A stretch of DNA of 64,000 nt from Xenorhabdus sp. BG5. Its GTDB lineage: Bacteria; Pseudomonadota; Gammaproteobacteria; Enterobacterales; Enterobacteriaceae. Where the stretch lies: positions 17,669-81,668 of the forward strand of contig NZ_JADEUG010000017.1 in NCBI RefSeq assembly GCF_015163665.1, in the 5' to 3' direction. The stretch's first letter is position 1. Each line of letters opens with the position of its first letter. The translations under genes and the position numbers were made by a program. Below the pieces are notes generated by a model. It was given only the letters and a program-made list of their open reading frames with translations. It was not told the DNA's origin and ran no database searches. Below are positions 34,687 to 43,186 of the stretch, in pieces.

Positions 34687-35625
34687 TCAGGCGGCTTTCA
34701 GGGATGCCTTGATACCGTTTTCCAGATCATCCAGTAATTGATAGCGACGGCGATATTCGGCGCGTTTTTTACTGGGGATCTCATCCAAAGATTTTCTTTC
34801 TATGCATGATGGTAAATGGAAATCATTATTTTCCTTTCTGACGCCACTTAGCGATTCCCAGAAAGAATTGTAATCGGCCACCATCTTATTTTTCTTTTTA
34901 TGCCAATAACGGATGCTACGGTAAATATGAGTTTCGTTACTGGCTGCCAGGATTTGTTCACAATTCATATGATCGGCAAAACGACAAATAGCCTCAATCA
35001 ACAGGCGCTTGGGGAATAATCCATAACACTCTTTAGTTGCATGGCGGATAATCTCCAGAGAATTATCCCCTTTAGTTGGCCCTTGTAGTGCACCAATAAA
35101 GAGTGTCTGTTTGCCATCAATGGTTAATAAAGTGAAAGCACACTTGGCCAGAATAACATTCTCCGCAGTAGTAATATAAAGAGAAAGTTCACCTTCTTTA
35201 TTCAGGTTGTCCAGTGCATCAATATATATCAGAAATGTTTCATTTTTCCCTTGAATAGTAGCCAGTAAATAAGCCTGAACCGCAAAAATTCGATTAATAA
35301 CCGTAGATTCTAACTGTTTGAATAATATTTGATAATGATCATTCAGCGCGCCAACAATCTGGTTACGCTTAAAATTAATGCTTAAGTATGGACGATGTAA
35401 TTTACAAGGCCAACTGGGTTGTTTTTTCAAAATATCCAGATAATGAGGCGTTCTGGTGATACCATTCAACAGTTTTAATGTCGAAATGGGGGTCAGAAGG
35501 CTGCGTAGGGCAAATTTAGTACGGGTACCGGAAGAATACCAGAGCTCCCCTGGGATAATTCGTTTTCCGACAAGATCAGCAAATAGCTTCATTCCTGAAG
35601 ACGTAGGTTGTTGTAAATAACTCAT
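34687..35625 (-). CDS. VirK/YbjX family protein (DUF535)
   Basis: 312 aa. Typical DUF535 features: HYLDILKKQPSWPCKLHRPYLS near residues 60-80, LYITTAENVILAKCAFTLL, FIGALQGPTKGDNSLEIIRHATKECYGLFPKRLLIEAICRFA and a C-terminal KKRAEYRRRYQLLDDL. Family members (Salmonella VirK/YbjX, Shigella VirK) affect resistance to antimicrobial peptides and surface protein localisation; their biochemistry is unknown. No signal peptide is seen. Three-gene neighbourhood is lineage-specific. Confidence 0.85.
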   Translation of the reverse strand: MSYLQQPTSSGMKLFADLVGKRIIPGELWYSSGTRTKFALRSLLTPISTLKLLNGITRTPHYLDILKKQPSWPCKLHRPYLSINFKRNQIVGALNDHYQILFKQLESTVINRIFAVQAYLLATIQGKNETFLIYIDALDNLNKEGELSLYITTAENVILAKCAFTLLTIDGKQTLFIGALQGPTKGDNSLEIIRHATKECYGLFPKRLLIEAICRFADHMNCEQILAASNETHIYRSIRYWHKKKNKMVADYNSFWESLSGVRKENNDFHLPSCIERKSLDEIPSKKRAEYRRRYQLLDDLENGIKASLKAA

Positions 35626-35669
35626 TAACTCAAGCTCAACAAAAGTAAAAGATATTTATACCCACTAGG

Positions 35670-35783
35670 TTTCAAGTTGTAGCACAGTGGCAAAAGGGTA
35701 ACCCCCAAGAGCAGAGCGAACTCTGTGTTGATAACTACGTGACTAAGGGATGTGGACGTAGCCAGCAAAGCTGTAACTTGAAA
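35670..35783. repeat. TTTCAAGTT intergenic inverted repeat, best copy
   Basis: Arms TTTCAAGTTGTAG (from 35670) and CTGTAACTTGAAA (to 35783), 12 of 13 bases complementary, about 114 bp in total, with an internal half AACTCTGTGTTGATAACTACG. Related copies lie at 5226-5307 and near 9160. It sits upstream of the VirK/YbjX gene in a 402-bp gap (35626-36027) that otherwise is AT-rich with no gene. Confidence 0.65.
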
Positions 35784-36027
35784 GGTGATGGGAATAGACA
35801 AGGTGGCATTATATCATTGATTTATCAAATTCTACCTATATGTTTGCAAAATATGCATTTACTTTAATTTTATTTATTTTTTATAGTAAAGAGTATTATT
35901 TTATTATCATTTTTTATAAAAAATAATGCCTATTTTATTTAATAAATTATTCCTTAAATGATATTTATGCTTTATATGTTACTTTTATCTTATTTATGTA
36001 TTGTTTTTCTTTAATATTTCTAAATTT

Positions 36028-36462
36028 TCAAGCCAGTTTCATGTGTAATAAAGGAAATGGATTCCCTTGTCCATCAAGCTCTGAACGAGAAAATACCTGA
36101 AATCCCATATATTGGTAGAAGCCGACGCCTTGTGTATTTTGCTCGTTGACATCCAATTCGTTGATCTGTAATTCATTAATAGCAAATTGCAGTAACATCT
36201 TACCGATCCCTGCTCCTCGCGCTTGTGGCGCAATAAACAACATTTCTACTCGATGTTGATCGGTACTAATAAATCCTACGATATTATCTTGTACATCTAC
36301 CGCCTTATAAACAGTGAGAGTGGGTAAATAATCGTTAAGGATTTGTGGGCGTAAAACCTCTATCATAGACTTGGGTAAGAAATCATGAGTAGCAAGTACA
36401 GATGCCTCCCAAATTTGAATTAGTGTCGAAAAATCGGCTTTGGTGGCTTGTTGTATTTGCAT
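36028..36462 (-). CDS. GNAT-family N-acetyltransferase (YjaB-like)
   Basis: 144 aa. Compact GNAT: IQQATKADFSTLIQIWEASV, the loop MLFIAPQARGAGIGKMLLQFAI (acetyl-CoA pyrophosphate-binding R-x-x-G-x-G/A near residues 80-85), and DVNEQNTQGVGFYQYMGFQV with the typical Asn and Tyr. The full arrangement resembles E. coli YjaB (147 aa). Substrate unknown. Stands alone, minus strand. Confidence 0.85.
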   Translation of the reverse strand: MQIQQATKADFSTLIQIWEASVLATHDFLPKSMIEVLRPQILNDYLPTLTVYKAVDVQDNIVGFISTDQHRVEMLFIAPQARGAGIGKMLLQFAINELQINELDVNEQNTQGVGFYQYMGFQVFSRSELDGQGNPFPLLHMKLA

Positions 36463-36879
36463 TTCATACCCCTAAATTTTTCTGTTGATTTCGGTTTCAG
36501 TATGGATGTTTTTTCGGCTATCTTAAAGTTAAAAATGTGTAATACAAACGCTGGCGCTTGGTCCCTAAGCACGGATTGTGTGTACTCATAACCAGCAATC
36601 AATACCAACTTCAACGAAACCAACACTGGCATAATAATTGTTCTTGTTTACGTCAGTTAAGATAATCAATATATACTGCATCTTAAATGATGCATAACAT
36701 AGGGTTTGAAAACCGTCGTTGATATCAAATCGGACGGTTTTCGATGATAATTTGGCAGAATTAAGCCATTAATGCGACCAGAACAACAAATGTTTGACGC
36801 AGACATACTGAACTCAGGATGTTCACTGAGAAGTCGCACCATTGCATCATCATGTAAACTGGTTGTTGGCATAAAACTA
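36463..36879. other. Intergenic region with antitoxin-like relic and hairpin
   Basis: 417 bp. It has a perfect 10-bp hairpin GAAAACCGTC / GACGGTTTTC at 36708-36742 that may end the upstream isonitrile-hydratase-like transcript. On the minus strand near 36790-36870 a short frame reads LHDDAMVRLLSEHPEFS, which resembles the N-terminus of HigA-type prophage antitoxins and then breaks off. No intact gene. Confidence 0.35.
36708..36742 (-). terminator. Hairpin downstream of the DJ-1/PfpI gene
   Basis: Perfect 10-bp arms with a 15-nt loop; TTTTC closes the stem on each strand. It is 138 bp past the stop of the 36880-37560 gene, so assignment to that gene is uncertain. Confidence 0.5.
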
Positions 36880-37560
36880 TTACTGAAATCCAAAGCGTTC
36901 AGCGATCTTGACAATGCGTTCACGGTGGTTTGGTAGCATATATTCTAAGTTGTTGTTAGCTTGAGCCAAAATATGCGCATCGGCAGTTTCAGGTGTACCT
37001 CCAGCTAAAGGCATTGCGGGGTCATATTCATATTCAAGTTGTATCAGCTTGGCGTGATCTTCCCCTTGAATGGTGGCAGAAAGCGCAAAACCAAAATCAA
37101 TACCTGCAGTGACGCCACCCCCCGTTACACGATTGCGATCAAAAACAACACGTTCCTGTGTTGGAATTGCTCCAAAAAATGCTAGATCATCACGTACCAC
37201 CCAATGTGATGTTGCACGATATCCTTTTAAAAGTCCGGCAGCAGCTAAAATCATAGAACCTGTGCAAACACTTGTAATCCATTGACTTTGCTCACCAATT
37301 TTAGCAACCCAAGATAGGGTTTCTTCATCTTCCATTGCTTCAGTACTGCCCAAACCACCGGGAACACATAAAATATCGGCAGAGTGTATATCGCCAAAAC
37401 AATCTGTTGGTATGACTGAAAATCCAGCATCTGTGGCAACAGGGTCTTTTGTTTTGGCAACAAAATGTACTGAAGCATCTTTAAGGCGAGTGAGAATTTG
37501 CGCGGGGCCAGCAAAATCAAGCTGAGTGACTGCGGGATATAAAAGGAAGGCAATTTTCAT
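36880..37560 (-). CDS. DJ-1/PfpI protein, isonitrile hydratase-like
   Basis: 226 aa from MKIAFLLYP. DJ-1/PfpI fold: FLLYPAVTQLDFAGPAQ, ILCVPGGLGSTEAMEDEE, and the nucleophile elbow WITSVCTGSMILAAAGLLKG with Cys99. The motifs LDFAGPAQIL, TSHWVVRDDLAFFGAIP and VTGGGVTAGIDFGF are those of Pseudomonas isonitrile (isocyanide) hydratase InhA, which hydrates isocyanides to N-formamides. This is notable because Xenorhabdus produces isonitriles such as rhabduscin. The active enzyme can also be a general glyoxalase-like or regulatory member of the superfamily. Monocistronic. Confidence 0.8.
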   Translation of the reverse strand: MKIAFLLYPAVTQLDFAGPAQILTRLKDASVHFVAKTKDPVATDAGFSVIPTDCFGDIHSADILCVPGGLGSTEAMEDEETLSWVAKIGEQSQWITSVCTGSMILAAAGLLKGYRATSHWVVRDDLAFFGAIPTQERVVFDRNRVTGGGVTAGIDFGFALSATIQGEDHAKLIQLEYEYDPAMPLAGGTPETADAHILAQANNNLEYMLPNHRERIVKIAERFGFQ

Positions 37561-37959
37561 ATTATTCTCCAAATAGCTCATGAAAAAACTTAATGTAGAA
37601 TTGTCTTACGTAAATATCAGATTGATTCAATTTTACTCCATATCAAAAAAATCTAATGCTTCGCACTTCGCGAAAAACAATCTTTTTAGTCTTTAAAATT
37701 AGAAAATAATGCGCTTAATTTGTATAAAGATGGCTGCTGAAGTGATCTGTTGTGTAAGATCTTGATGACGTTGACTCATATAAAAATCGACCTATTTATT
37801 GCGAAACGCCATAACGTTCTCCTCAGGAAGAAAATGCCTGCCACTGAGATTGGAAATAGACCAAAATAATTGTTGTTTGATCAGTGTAAATTAAGAGATG
37901 AAAAATAAAAAAGCGCCGCAAGTTGCGACGCTTTCATATAAATCCAGCTTATTTTGTAA
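37561..37959. other. Intergenic region between the DJ-1 gene and the MFS gene
   Basis: 399 bp. On the minus strand a strong ribosome binding site (CTGAGGAGAACGTT) at about 37825 precedes an ATG that reads MAFRNK then stop; this may be a decayed gene start. The MFS terminator lies at 37904-37934. Otherwise no feature. Confidence 0.4.
37904..37934 (-). terminator. Terminator of the MFS gene
   Basis: On the minus strand AAAGCGTCGC, AACTT loop, GCGGCGCTTT followed by TTTATTTTT: a 10-bp stem with one mismatch plus T-run, 26 bp after the stop. Confidence 0.85.
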
Positions 37960-39144
37960 CTAGCTTACCAGTACACGATCTTTACGGTACAAGCTCGCCA
38001 GCAGCATATAAATCGCGGTAGCCAATAACACAATGAAAAAGAAACTCATCAATCCATTGTGTTGAACCTTAAAGTAGTGTTGTAGCATAAAATGCCCTGC
38101 TACCAGTGGCCCAACGGCGGAACCGACACTGTAACTTAACAACATGACCTGGCTTGCCGCGACAATATAGGATGCATCCAGTTTGTCACAAGCAAGGGTA
38201 ATCGCAATGGGATACAACGCAAAAGATGACATGCCCAAAAGAGCCAGTGACACTATCATGACAATATAATGTTCAAAGAGATAGGTCATTCCTACGGCAA
38301 ATACACCTAATAATGAGACCATTGCCAGTAAAAAAGTTTTGCTCATGATAATGGACAGTTTACTGATAATGGGTTGTATGACCATTCCGCCTAGAATAAT
38401 GGCTGCCATCAATACACCGACTTGATCAGCACTGAAATGACTTTGGCTGAGTGATAAAGGCATCAAACCATAGATAGTGCCCATAATAATACCCGATGTC
38501 ATGCAACCAACGATCGCGGGTTTACTGAATTCAGTCATTTTTCTCAGCGATAGACTTTGGTGGTGGAGCGCAGGAGGCTGACCATGACGCATGAATAATG
38601 GAGGCAAAATCGCAACAAACAGCAGTGCCGAAATTACCATAAAGGGAATCGTTCCCTGCGTGCCAATAGGCCCAATTAATAACTGGCCTAAAGTGGTCCC
38701 ACCGTAAAGGGAAGTCATATAAAAGCTCAGGCGCTTGGCACGTTCTTTGGGATTGTCGCCGATCAATAGCCAGGATTCGACCACGACAAAGATACCGGCA
38801 ACGGCCACGCCGGCAATACACCGCACAACTAACCAAATTTCTTTATTTGGGAAAAAAGGCAATACAATGACGGTCGCTGACAAAAGCAACAAAAAAACAA
38901 TGAATGAAAGACGGTGGCCTATCTTGGCGATAACAGGTTCAATCATCATTGAACCGATTAATAAACCGGCATAATAAGCACTGGCTAACCAACTGGCGTA
39001 AACCGTATCAATGCTGAAACTTGCCATCGACAACGGAATTAAGCTCATTAGGTAACCAGAAGCAATGGCAAAAACAGTCAAGCCAGCGACAGGTGCAAAT
39101 GCACTGTCATTCTTGCGCAGCAGTTTCACTACTGTCGTCTCCAC
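37960..39144 (-). CDS. MFS transporter, YcaD-like
   Basis: 394 aa with 12 predicted membrane helices. Matches the YcaD pattern of paired halves: VYASWLASAYYAGLLIGSMM and IAKIGHRLSFIVF in the first, then CMTSGIIMGTIYGLMPLSLS, GMSSFALYPIAITLACDKL and LLSYSVGSAVGPLVAGHFM in the second. The conserved VVVESWLL segment in helix 4 is shared with E. coli YcaD. Substrate unknown. Monocistronic, with its own terminator. Confidence 0.85.
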   Translation of the reverse strand: METTVVKLLRKNDSAFAPVAGLTVFAIASGYLMSLIPLSMASFSIDTVYASWLASAYYAGLLIGSMMIEPVIAKIGHRLSFIVFLLLLSATVIVLPFFPNKEIWLVVRCIAGVAVAGIFVVVESWLLIGDNPKERAKRLSFYMTSLYGGTTLGQLLIGPIGTQGTIPFMVISALLFVAILPPLFMRHGQPPALHHQSLSLRKMTEFSKPAIVGCMTSGIIMGTIYGLMPLSLSQSHFSADQVGVLMAAIILGGMVIQPIISKLSIIMSKTFLLAMVSLLGVFAVGMTYLFEHYIVMIVSLALLGMSSFALYPIAITLACDKLDASYIVAASQVMLLSYSVGSAVGPLVAGHFMLQHYFKVQHNGLMSFFFIVLLATAIYMLLASLYRKDRVLVS

Positions 39145-39777
39145 ATAAAAAATTAGCCAGAAATGCGCTGCTTCTCATCAAGATTTTGCCGAATGGCGCC
39201 ACGATATATGCCAAGGACTGGAATATATCTTGGTGATTTAAGCAGTAGGTAGGTCACTCAATAACCTTGAGTGGTGCGGACTATAGCCCTTTCTCACAAA
39301 GAGATACAACGAGAAAAACTGATACTTATGAATGAAAAGATTTATGGAAAAAGGAGATTGTGGTTGGAGCCGAAAGAAGCCTGATCTATCAGTGACATGA
39401 CGTCCCATATTTAAGAATGACCATGTAAATTCTAAGATCATTTAACTAATATTAATTTCTTGTTGAAAATATTCAGGACTTGTACTATACCTTTATTATA
39501 GACCAAACTTAATTATATTTTTTTCTTGCTTGAAGGTTATTGAGTGTTTGGGGCTATTATTTTCTAAAATAAGGATCTGTAAAAAATAGATTAATAAATT
39601 ATTCTAACTTATTAATTGACAGGGATCTACGAGAGCTATTAAATTCCGTAATGAAGGGTAACAATGTTTATTTTTATATTAAATCTGACTTAATTGCTAT
39701 TCTTTTTTACATATTCTTAATCAGAAAAAATTAAGTTTTCAATGAATTTTTCTCGATTTATAAATCCGGGGGATATT
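39145..39777. other. AT-rich spacer upstream of the Vap-like gene
   Basis: 633 bp with no coding frame I trust. It becomes clearly AT-rich after 39440, suggesting acquired DNA. A strong ribosome binding site (CCGGGGGATATT) precedes the ATG at 39778. Confidence 0.4.
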
Positions 39778-40248
39778 ATGAATAAACCATTATCTACTGA
39801 ATCAGAATTTTCTTTGCTTGTTAGCAAGGAACTGAAAATTATCGAATCTTTATCTGAAGAAACAGCAAATATGTTAAAGCACAAAACGACAGATGATTCG
39901 ATCATAAAGTCATCGGAACCCAAGACGCGCATATATAAAGCTACTTTGGATTTAACTAGTTACATCTTTTATGCTACATTTACTCTAGAAGTTGAGGGTT
40001 TGAAAACTTTTTACGGAAAAGCTGGAGCATATGGATTTCCGGGAAAAGGAAGTTTTTCCGGCGATTTTGTGTCCTATACGGATGATGTTGATGTACTTTA
40101 TCGGGAAGCAACATCCTTTCTTGCAGTTGTAACACCTCTAACTATTACTGTAGGTTTTATTGCGTCTTTTCAGAAAGTGGCTCAGTTTAACGGTACCGGA
40201 TTAGGAACGATAACTTCCTCACTTGGAGGTGGTGGTTATTGGGAGTAA
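39778..40248 (+). CDS. VapA/VapB-like virulence-associated protein (Rhodococcus Vap fold)
   Basis: 156 aa from the ATG at 39778, which has a strong GGGGGA ribosome binding site. The C-terminal ~105 residues show the compact beta-barrel pattern of the Rhodococcus equi Vap family: FYGKAGAYGFPGKGSFSGDF, YTDDVDVLYREATSF, TVGF..FQKVAQF.G.GLGTI and GGGGYW, with the glycine, DVDxLY and terminal Gly-Gly-x-Trp positions aligned. No Sec signal is evident; the N-terminal ~50 residues are Ser/Glu-rich and look disordered, unlike R. equi VapA. Function is unknown here; R. equi VapA alters phagosome maturation. Family assignment is by pattern, not search. It stands at the edge of the aryl-polyene cluster next to a MITE. 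Confidence 0.7.
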   Translation: MNKPLSTESEFSLLVSKELKIIESLSEETANMLKHKTTDDSIIKSSEPKTRIYKATLDLTSYIFYATFTLEVEGLKTFYGKAGAYGFPGKGSFSGDFVSYTDDVDVLYREATSFLAVVTPLTITVGFIASFQKVAQFNGTGLGTITSSLGGGGYWE

Positions 40249-40299
40249 TATACAGGCTATTAAGTGATAACGCTTTATTTTAAATATAAAAAAGGCTTC

Positions 40300-40420
40300 A
40301 TTTGTGAATTGATCATCGTTGCCAACACATAAATCAAAACCACGTAATGAAGCCTATTTTGATCAGGGCAACAGAATGATTGCATATTATATTGGATTAT
40401 ATTCGAATTCATTATAACTA
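40300..40420 (+). pseudogene. Possible transposase C-terminal relic
   Basis: In the + frame around 40340-40412 the bases read RNEAYFDQGNRMIAYYIGLY before a stop, resembling the end of IS3-type transposases (x-EA-x-x-D-x-x-x-x-Y-I-x-x-Y). An AGGCTTCATT / AATGAAGCCT inverted pair sits at about 40292 and 40344. Upstream homology is lost. Weak call. Confidence 0.25.
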
Positions 40421-40545
40421 GACTATTATCAACCTCTTTTCGAATCCGCAATAATATGTTTGTTGTGAAAGGAACATAGCCCATCAATCGAATGGATTGA
40501 AACAGATACGCCCATAAATATTTAGATAAAAGGCCATCTTATAGT

Positions 40546-40702
40546 CTGTCTTTTAGTCACATCTCAAATTACGAGCAAATGACCGCAATTTGATAAATAT
40601 ACCCAACTGATTTTAAAGGAAATATTTTCCAATGCTGCCTCGAGAAGTTTAAAATAATTAATATAAAAAACAGCAGGATACAAAGTTGTGTATAAGAGAC
40701 AG
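40546..40702. mobile_element. 157-bp MITE with Tn5/IS50-like ends
   Basis: Left end CTGTCTTTTAGTCACATCT (40546-40564); the right end read on the other strand is CTGTCTCTTATACACAACT (40684-40702). The two 19-bp ends match each other in 14 positions and the Tn5 mosaic end in 16 and 18 of 19. A perfect 10-bp direct repeat ATCTTATAGT flanks the element at 40536-40545 and 40703-40712, a target-site duplication. No ORF lies inside, so it is a non-autonomous miniature element, presumably mobilised by an IS4-family (IS50-group) transposase encoded elsewhere. It ends 30 bp from the apeR stop. Confidence 0.85.
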
Positions 40703-40731
40703 ATCTTATAGTGGCCTTAAGTTCCCAATTA

Positions 40732-41982
40732 TTAATCCCAACGTCGGATCACCATCGAGGTATTAATACCACCAAAGGCAAAGTTATTGCTTTGGATAAA
40801 CTCGGTTTGGATTTTACAGGGCTGGTGCATAATGTAATCCAACTCACCACAGGCGGGATCAATCTCGTTGAGATTGATTGTTGGGGCAAACCAACCTTCA
40901 TTCATCATTTCCAGGCTTAACCATGCTTCAAGTGCACCACACGCGCCCAGCGTATGGCCGAAATAGCTTTTCAGTGAGGAGATCGGTGTTTGATTGCCAA
41001 AAATATTGGCAGTCGCTTGGCTCTCTGCCACATCTCCCCGATCGGTTGCAGTACCGTGAGCGCTGATGTAACCGATATCGGATGGCTGTAAGCCCGCTGA
41101 TTTCAGTGCCATTTCAATGCATATTTGCATGGTTTCCGATTTTGGTTGGGTGATATGGGAAGCATCACAGTTAGTGGCAAATCCGATAATTTCGCCATAA
41201 ATCTTGGCACCACGTGCTTTGGCGTGCTCCAATTCTTCAAGGATTAATGTCCCCGCACCTTCACCAATCACTAGCCCGTCGCGGTTAACATCAAAGGGGG
41301 AAGGTGTGGTCTTCGGTGCCTCGTTTTTCTGGCTGGTGGCGAACAGCGTATCAAATACTGCCGCTTCGGATGGGCACAACTCTTCAGCGCCCCCTGCGAC
41401 CATTACAGTTTGGTAACCGTGGCGGATAGCCTCCCACGCGTAGCCAATCGCCTGACTGCCGGATGTACAGGCACTTGAGGTTGGGATCACTCGGCCGCGC
41501 AAGCCAAAGAACAGACCTGTGTTAACCGCCGTCGTATGGGGCATCATTTGCACATAGGTTGTGCCTGTGATGTTATTGGTGTGTTTTTCCGTCAGCATGG
41601 TGGCAAATTCGCTGACCGGTTTGGTACTGCCCGTAGAAGAACCATAGGCAATACCCGTTTCCCCATTGGTTAGTATTGGATCATTAAGCAAGCCTGCCAT
41701 CTCTAAGGCTAGCTCTGTGGCGCGCGTTGACATCAGGGAAACACGTCCCATAGAACGAATGCGTTTACGGGTATAATGTTCGGGTAAAATAAAATCTGTA
41801 ACCGGCGCTCCAAGGTGGGTATTAAGCCCATCATATTCTGCCCACGCAGGCATCTGTTGTACGGCATTCATGCCCGCTTGCAATCCCGCGGAAACAGAGT
41901 GCCAATTGTGCCCCAATGCGGTGATGCCACCCATTCCTGTAATCACTACCCTGCGAGGCTGGAATAGCGCATTGTGGTTCAT
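40732..41982 (-). CDS. apeR: Aryl polyene beta-ketoacyl-ACP synthase ApeR (FabF-like)
   Basis: 416 aa. Thiolase-fold ketosynthase with active-site Cys172 (SSACTSGSQAIGYAW) and the two catalytic His in AHGTATDRGD and YFGHTLGACGALE. It is the second full ketosynthase of the cluster; in the Xenorhabdus APE work the ketosynthase at this position is proposed to act at initiation or early elongation. Last gene of the operon, overlapping apeQ by 4 bp (ATGA). Name given by colinearity with published APE clusters. Confidence 0.9.
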   Translation of the reverse strand: MNHNALFQPRRVVITGMGGITALGHNWHSVSAGLQAGMNAVQQMPAWAEYDGLNTHLGAPVTDFILPEHYTRKRIRSMGRVSLMSTRATELALEMAGLLNDPILTNGETGIAYGSSTGSTKPVSEFATMLTEKHTNNITGTTYVQMMPHTTAVNTGLFFGLRGRVIPTSSACTSGSQAIGYAWEAIRHGYQTVMVAGGAEELCPSEAAVFDTLFATSQKNEAPKTTPSPFDVNRDGLVIGEGAGTLILEELEHAKARGAKIYGEIIGFATNCDASHITQPKSETMQICIEMALKSAGLQPSDIGYISAHGTATDRGDVAESQATANIFGNQTPISSLKSYFGHTLGACGALEAWLSLEMMNEGWFAPTINLNEIDPACGELDYIMHQPCKIQTEFIQSNNFAFGGINTSMVIRRWD

Positions 41983-42707
41983 AGCATCCCTCCGTTGATT
42001 GAGATGACTTGACGGGTGACATATCCCGCAATATCAGACATCAGGTAGCTGGCAAGACCCGCCACTTCTTCCGCTTGTCCCATGCGTTTCATTGGGATCA
42101 TATTCATCGCTTCTTTTAAAGCCACTTCTTCCATTTGAATCATATCTGTCCCAATCAGGCCGGGTGCAATACAGTTCACGGTGATTTTTCTTTTCGCCAA
42201 TTCGATTGCCAGCGCTTTTGTTGCGCCGATAATCCCTGCTTTAGCTGCGCTATAATTGACTTGTCCGCGATTACCCATCAAACCAGACACGGACGATAAG
42301 GTGATGATACGTCCTCCCTGTCGTAATCCGATCATCGGCATGACGCAAGGATGGATAACATTATAGAAGCCATCTAAATTGGTATGAATGACACTGTCCC
42401 AGTCATTGCCTTCTAAGGCTGGGAAAGCGCTATCTTTGGTGATCCCGGCATTACAGACGATGCCATAGTAAGCGCCGTGGGTTTCGATATCTTTTTCCAG
42501 CTTTTCACGGCAGGTCGTTCGATCTGAAACATCAAAATTCAGAATACGACCCCTGCCCCCGTTTGCCTGAATGTGTTCCAGTGTCTCTTCCGCACCTTTA
42601 GCATCGCGGTGATAATGTACGATGACAGTAAAACCTTCAGCTGCCAGTCGGCAGGCAATTGCCCTGCCTATCCCTTTGCTGGCACCGGTCACTAGAACTG
42701 AACGCAT
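41979..42707 (-). CDS. apeQ: 3-ketoacyl-ACP reductase ApeQ (FabG-like SDR)
   Basis: 242 aa. Classical SDR: NADP-binding GASKGIGRA (residues 8-16), the NAG motif (NAGITKD), catalytic Ser139, Tyr152 and Lys156 (NYSAAKAG). It reduces the beta-keto group in each polyene extension round. Start overlaps the apeP stop in a TAATG junction, so it is translationally coupled. Confidence 0.93.
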   Translation of the reverse strand: MRSVLVTGASKGIGRAIACRLAAEGFTVIVHYHRDAKGAEETLEHIQANGGRGRILNFDVSDRTTCREKLEKDIETHGAYYGIVCNAGITKDSAFPALEGNDWDSVIHTNLDGFYNVIHPCVMPMIGLRQGGRIITLSSVSGLMGNRGQVNYSAAKAGIIGATKALAIELAKRKITVNCIAPGLIGTDMIQMEEVALKEAMNMIPMKRMGQAEEVAGLASYLMSDIAGYVTRQVISINGGML

Positions 42708-43186
42708 TATGCTACTCCATCCTGTTTATTTATGAATTGTGTGAGTTCTGTTTTGTTAGGCTGGTAGGTGTTCAGGCGGCCTGTCACCAGTACAGTGCCA
42801 TTACAACTGATTTCACCTTCAAAACTGCCAAATTTTTCATCTTGCAGTAATAAATTCATCTGAATATCCAATACACTACCTGGTGTGAAAGTGGGGACTT
42901 GGCACCGTACTGCTCGTCCCCCCAATAACATGCCGAGTGTGGAATCTTCCTCTTTTCTTTCCTTGCGATGCCAACCAGACCAGACCCCAATGGTCTGAGC
43001 CATGATTTCAATAGCAAACCAACCCGGCAGATGGCCTTCTGCATTGAGAAAAGGGGATAAAACCCCATCCTGGTTGACCGTGACCTGACAATGGACATGA
43101 TTGTTTGATACGTTGATCACTTTTTCCAGTAACACCATGGGGGCTTCATGCGGGAGATAACGATCTACCGATAAGTAGTCAGACAT
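42707..43186 (-). CDS. apeP: Hotdog dehydratase ApeP (FabA/FabZ-like)
   Basis: 159 aa from MSDYLSVDRYLPHEAPM; the longer frame to 43291 overlaps apeO and is not family-like. Hotdog fold: LPHEAPMVLLEKV, GHLPGWFAIEIMAQTIGVWSG (catalytic His/Glu helix) and LLLGGRAVRC. In the Xenorhabdus APE system ApeP works with ApeI as a dehydratase pair giving conjugated double bonds. TAATG junctions with both neighbours. Confidence 0.88.
   Translation of the reverse strand: MSDYLSVDRYLPHEAPMVLLEKVINVSNNHVHCQVTVNQDGVLSPFLNAEGHLPGWFAIEIMAQTIGVWSGWHRKERKEEDSTLGMLLGGRAVRCQVPTFTPGSVLDIQMNLLLQDEKFGSFEGEISCNGTVLVTGRLNTYQPNKTELTQFINKQDGVA

Noticed and set aside
40684..40702. Assembly contamination by a Nextera transposase adapter
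   Set aside because: The base differing from the adapter, a matching second end at 40546 and a perfect 10-bp duplication outside both ends argue for a natural element. Not fully excluded.
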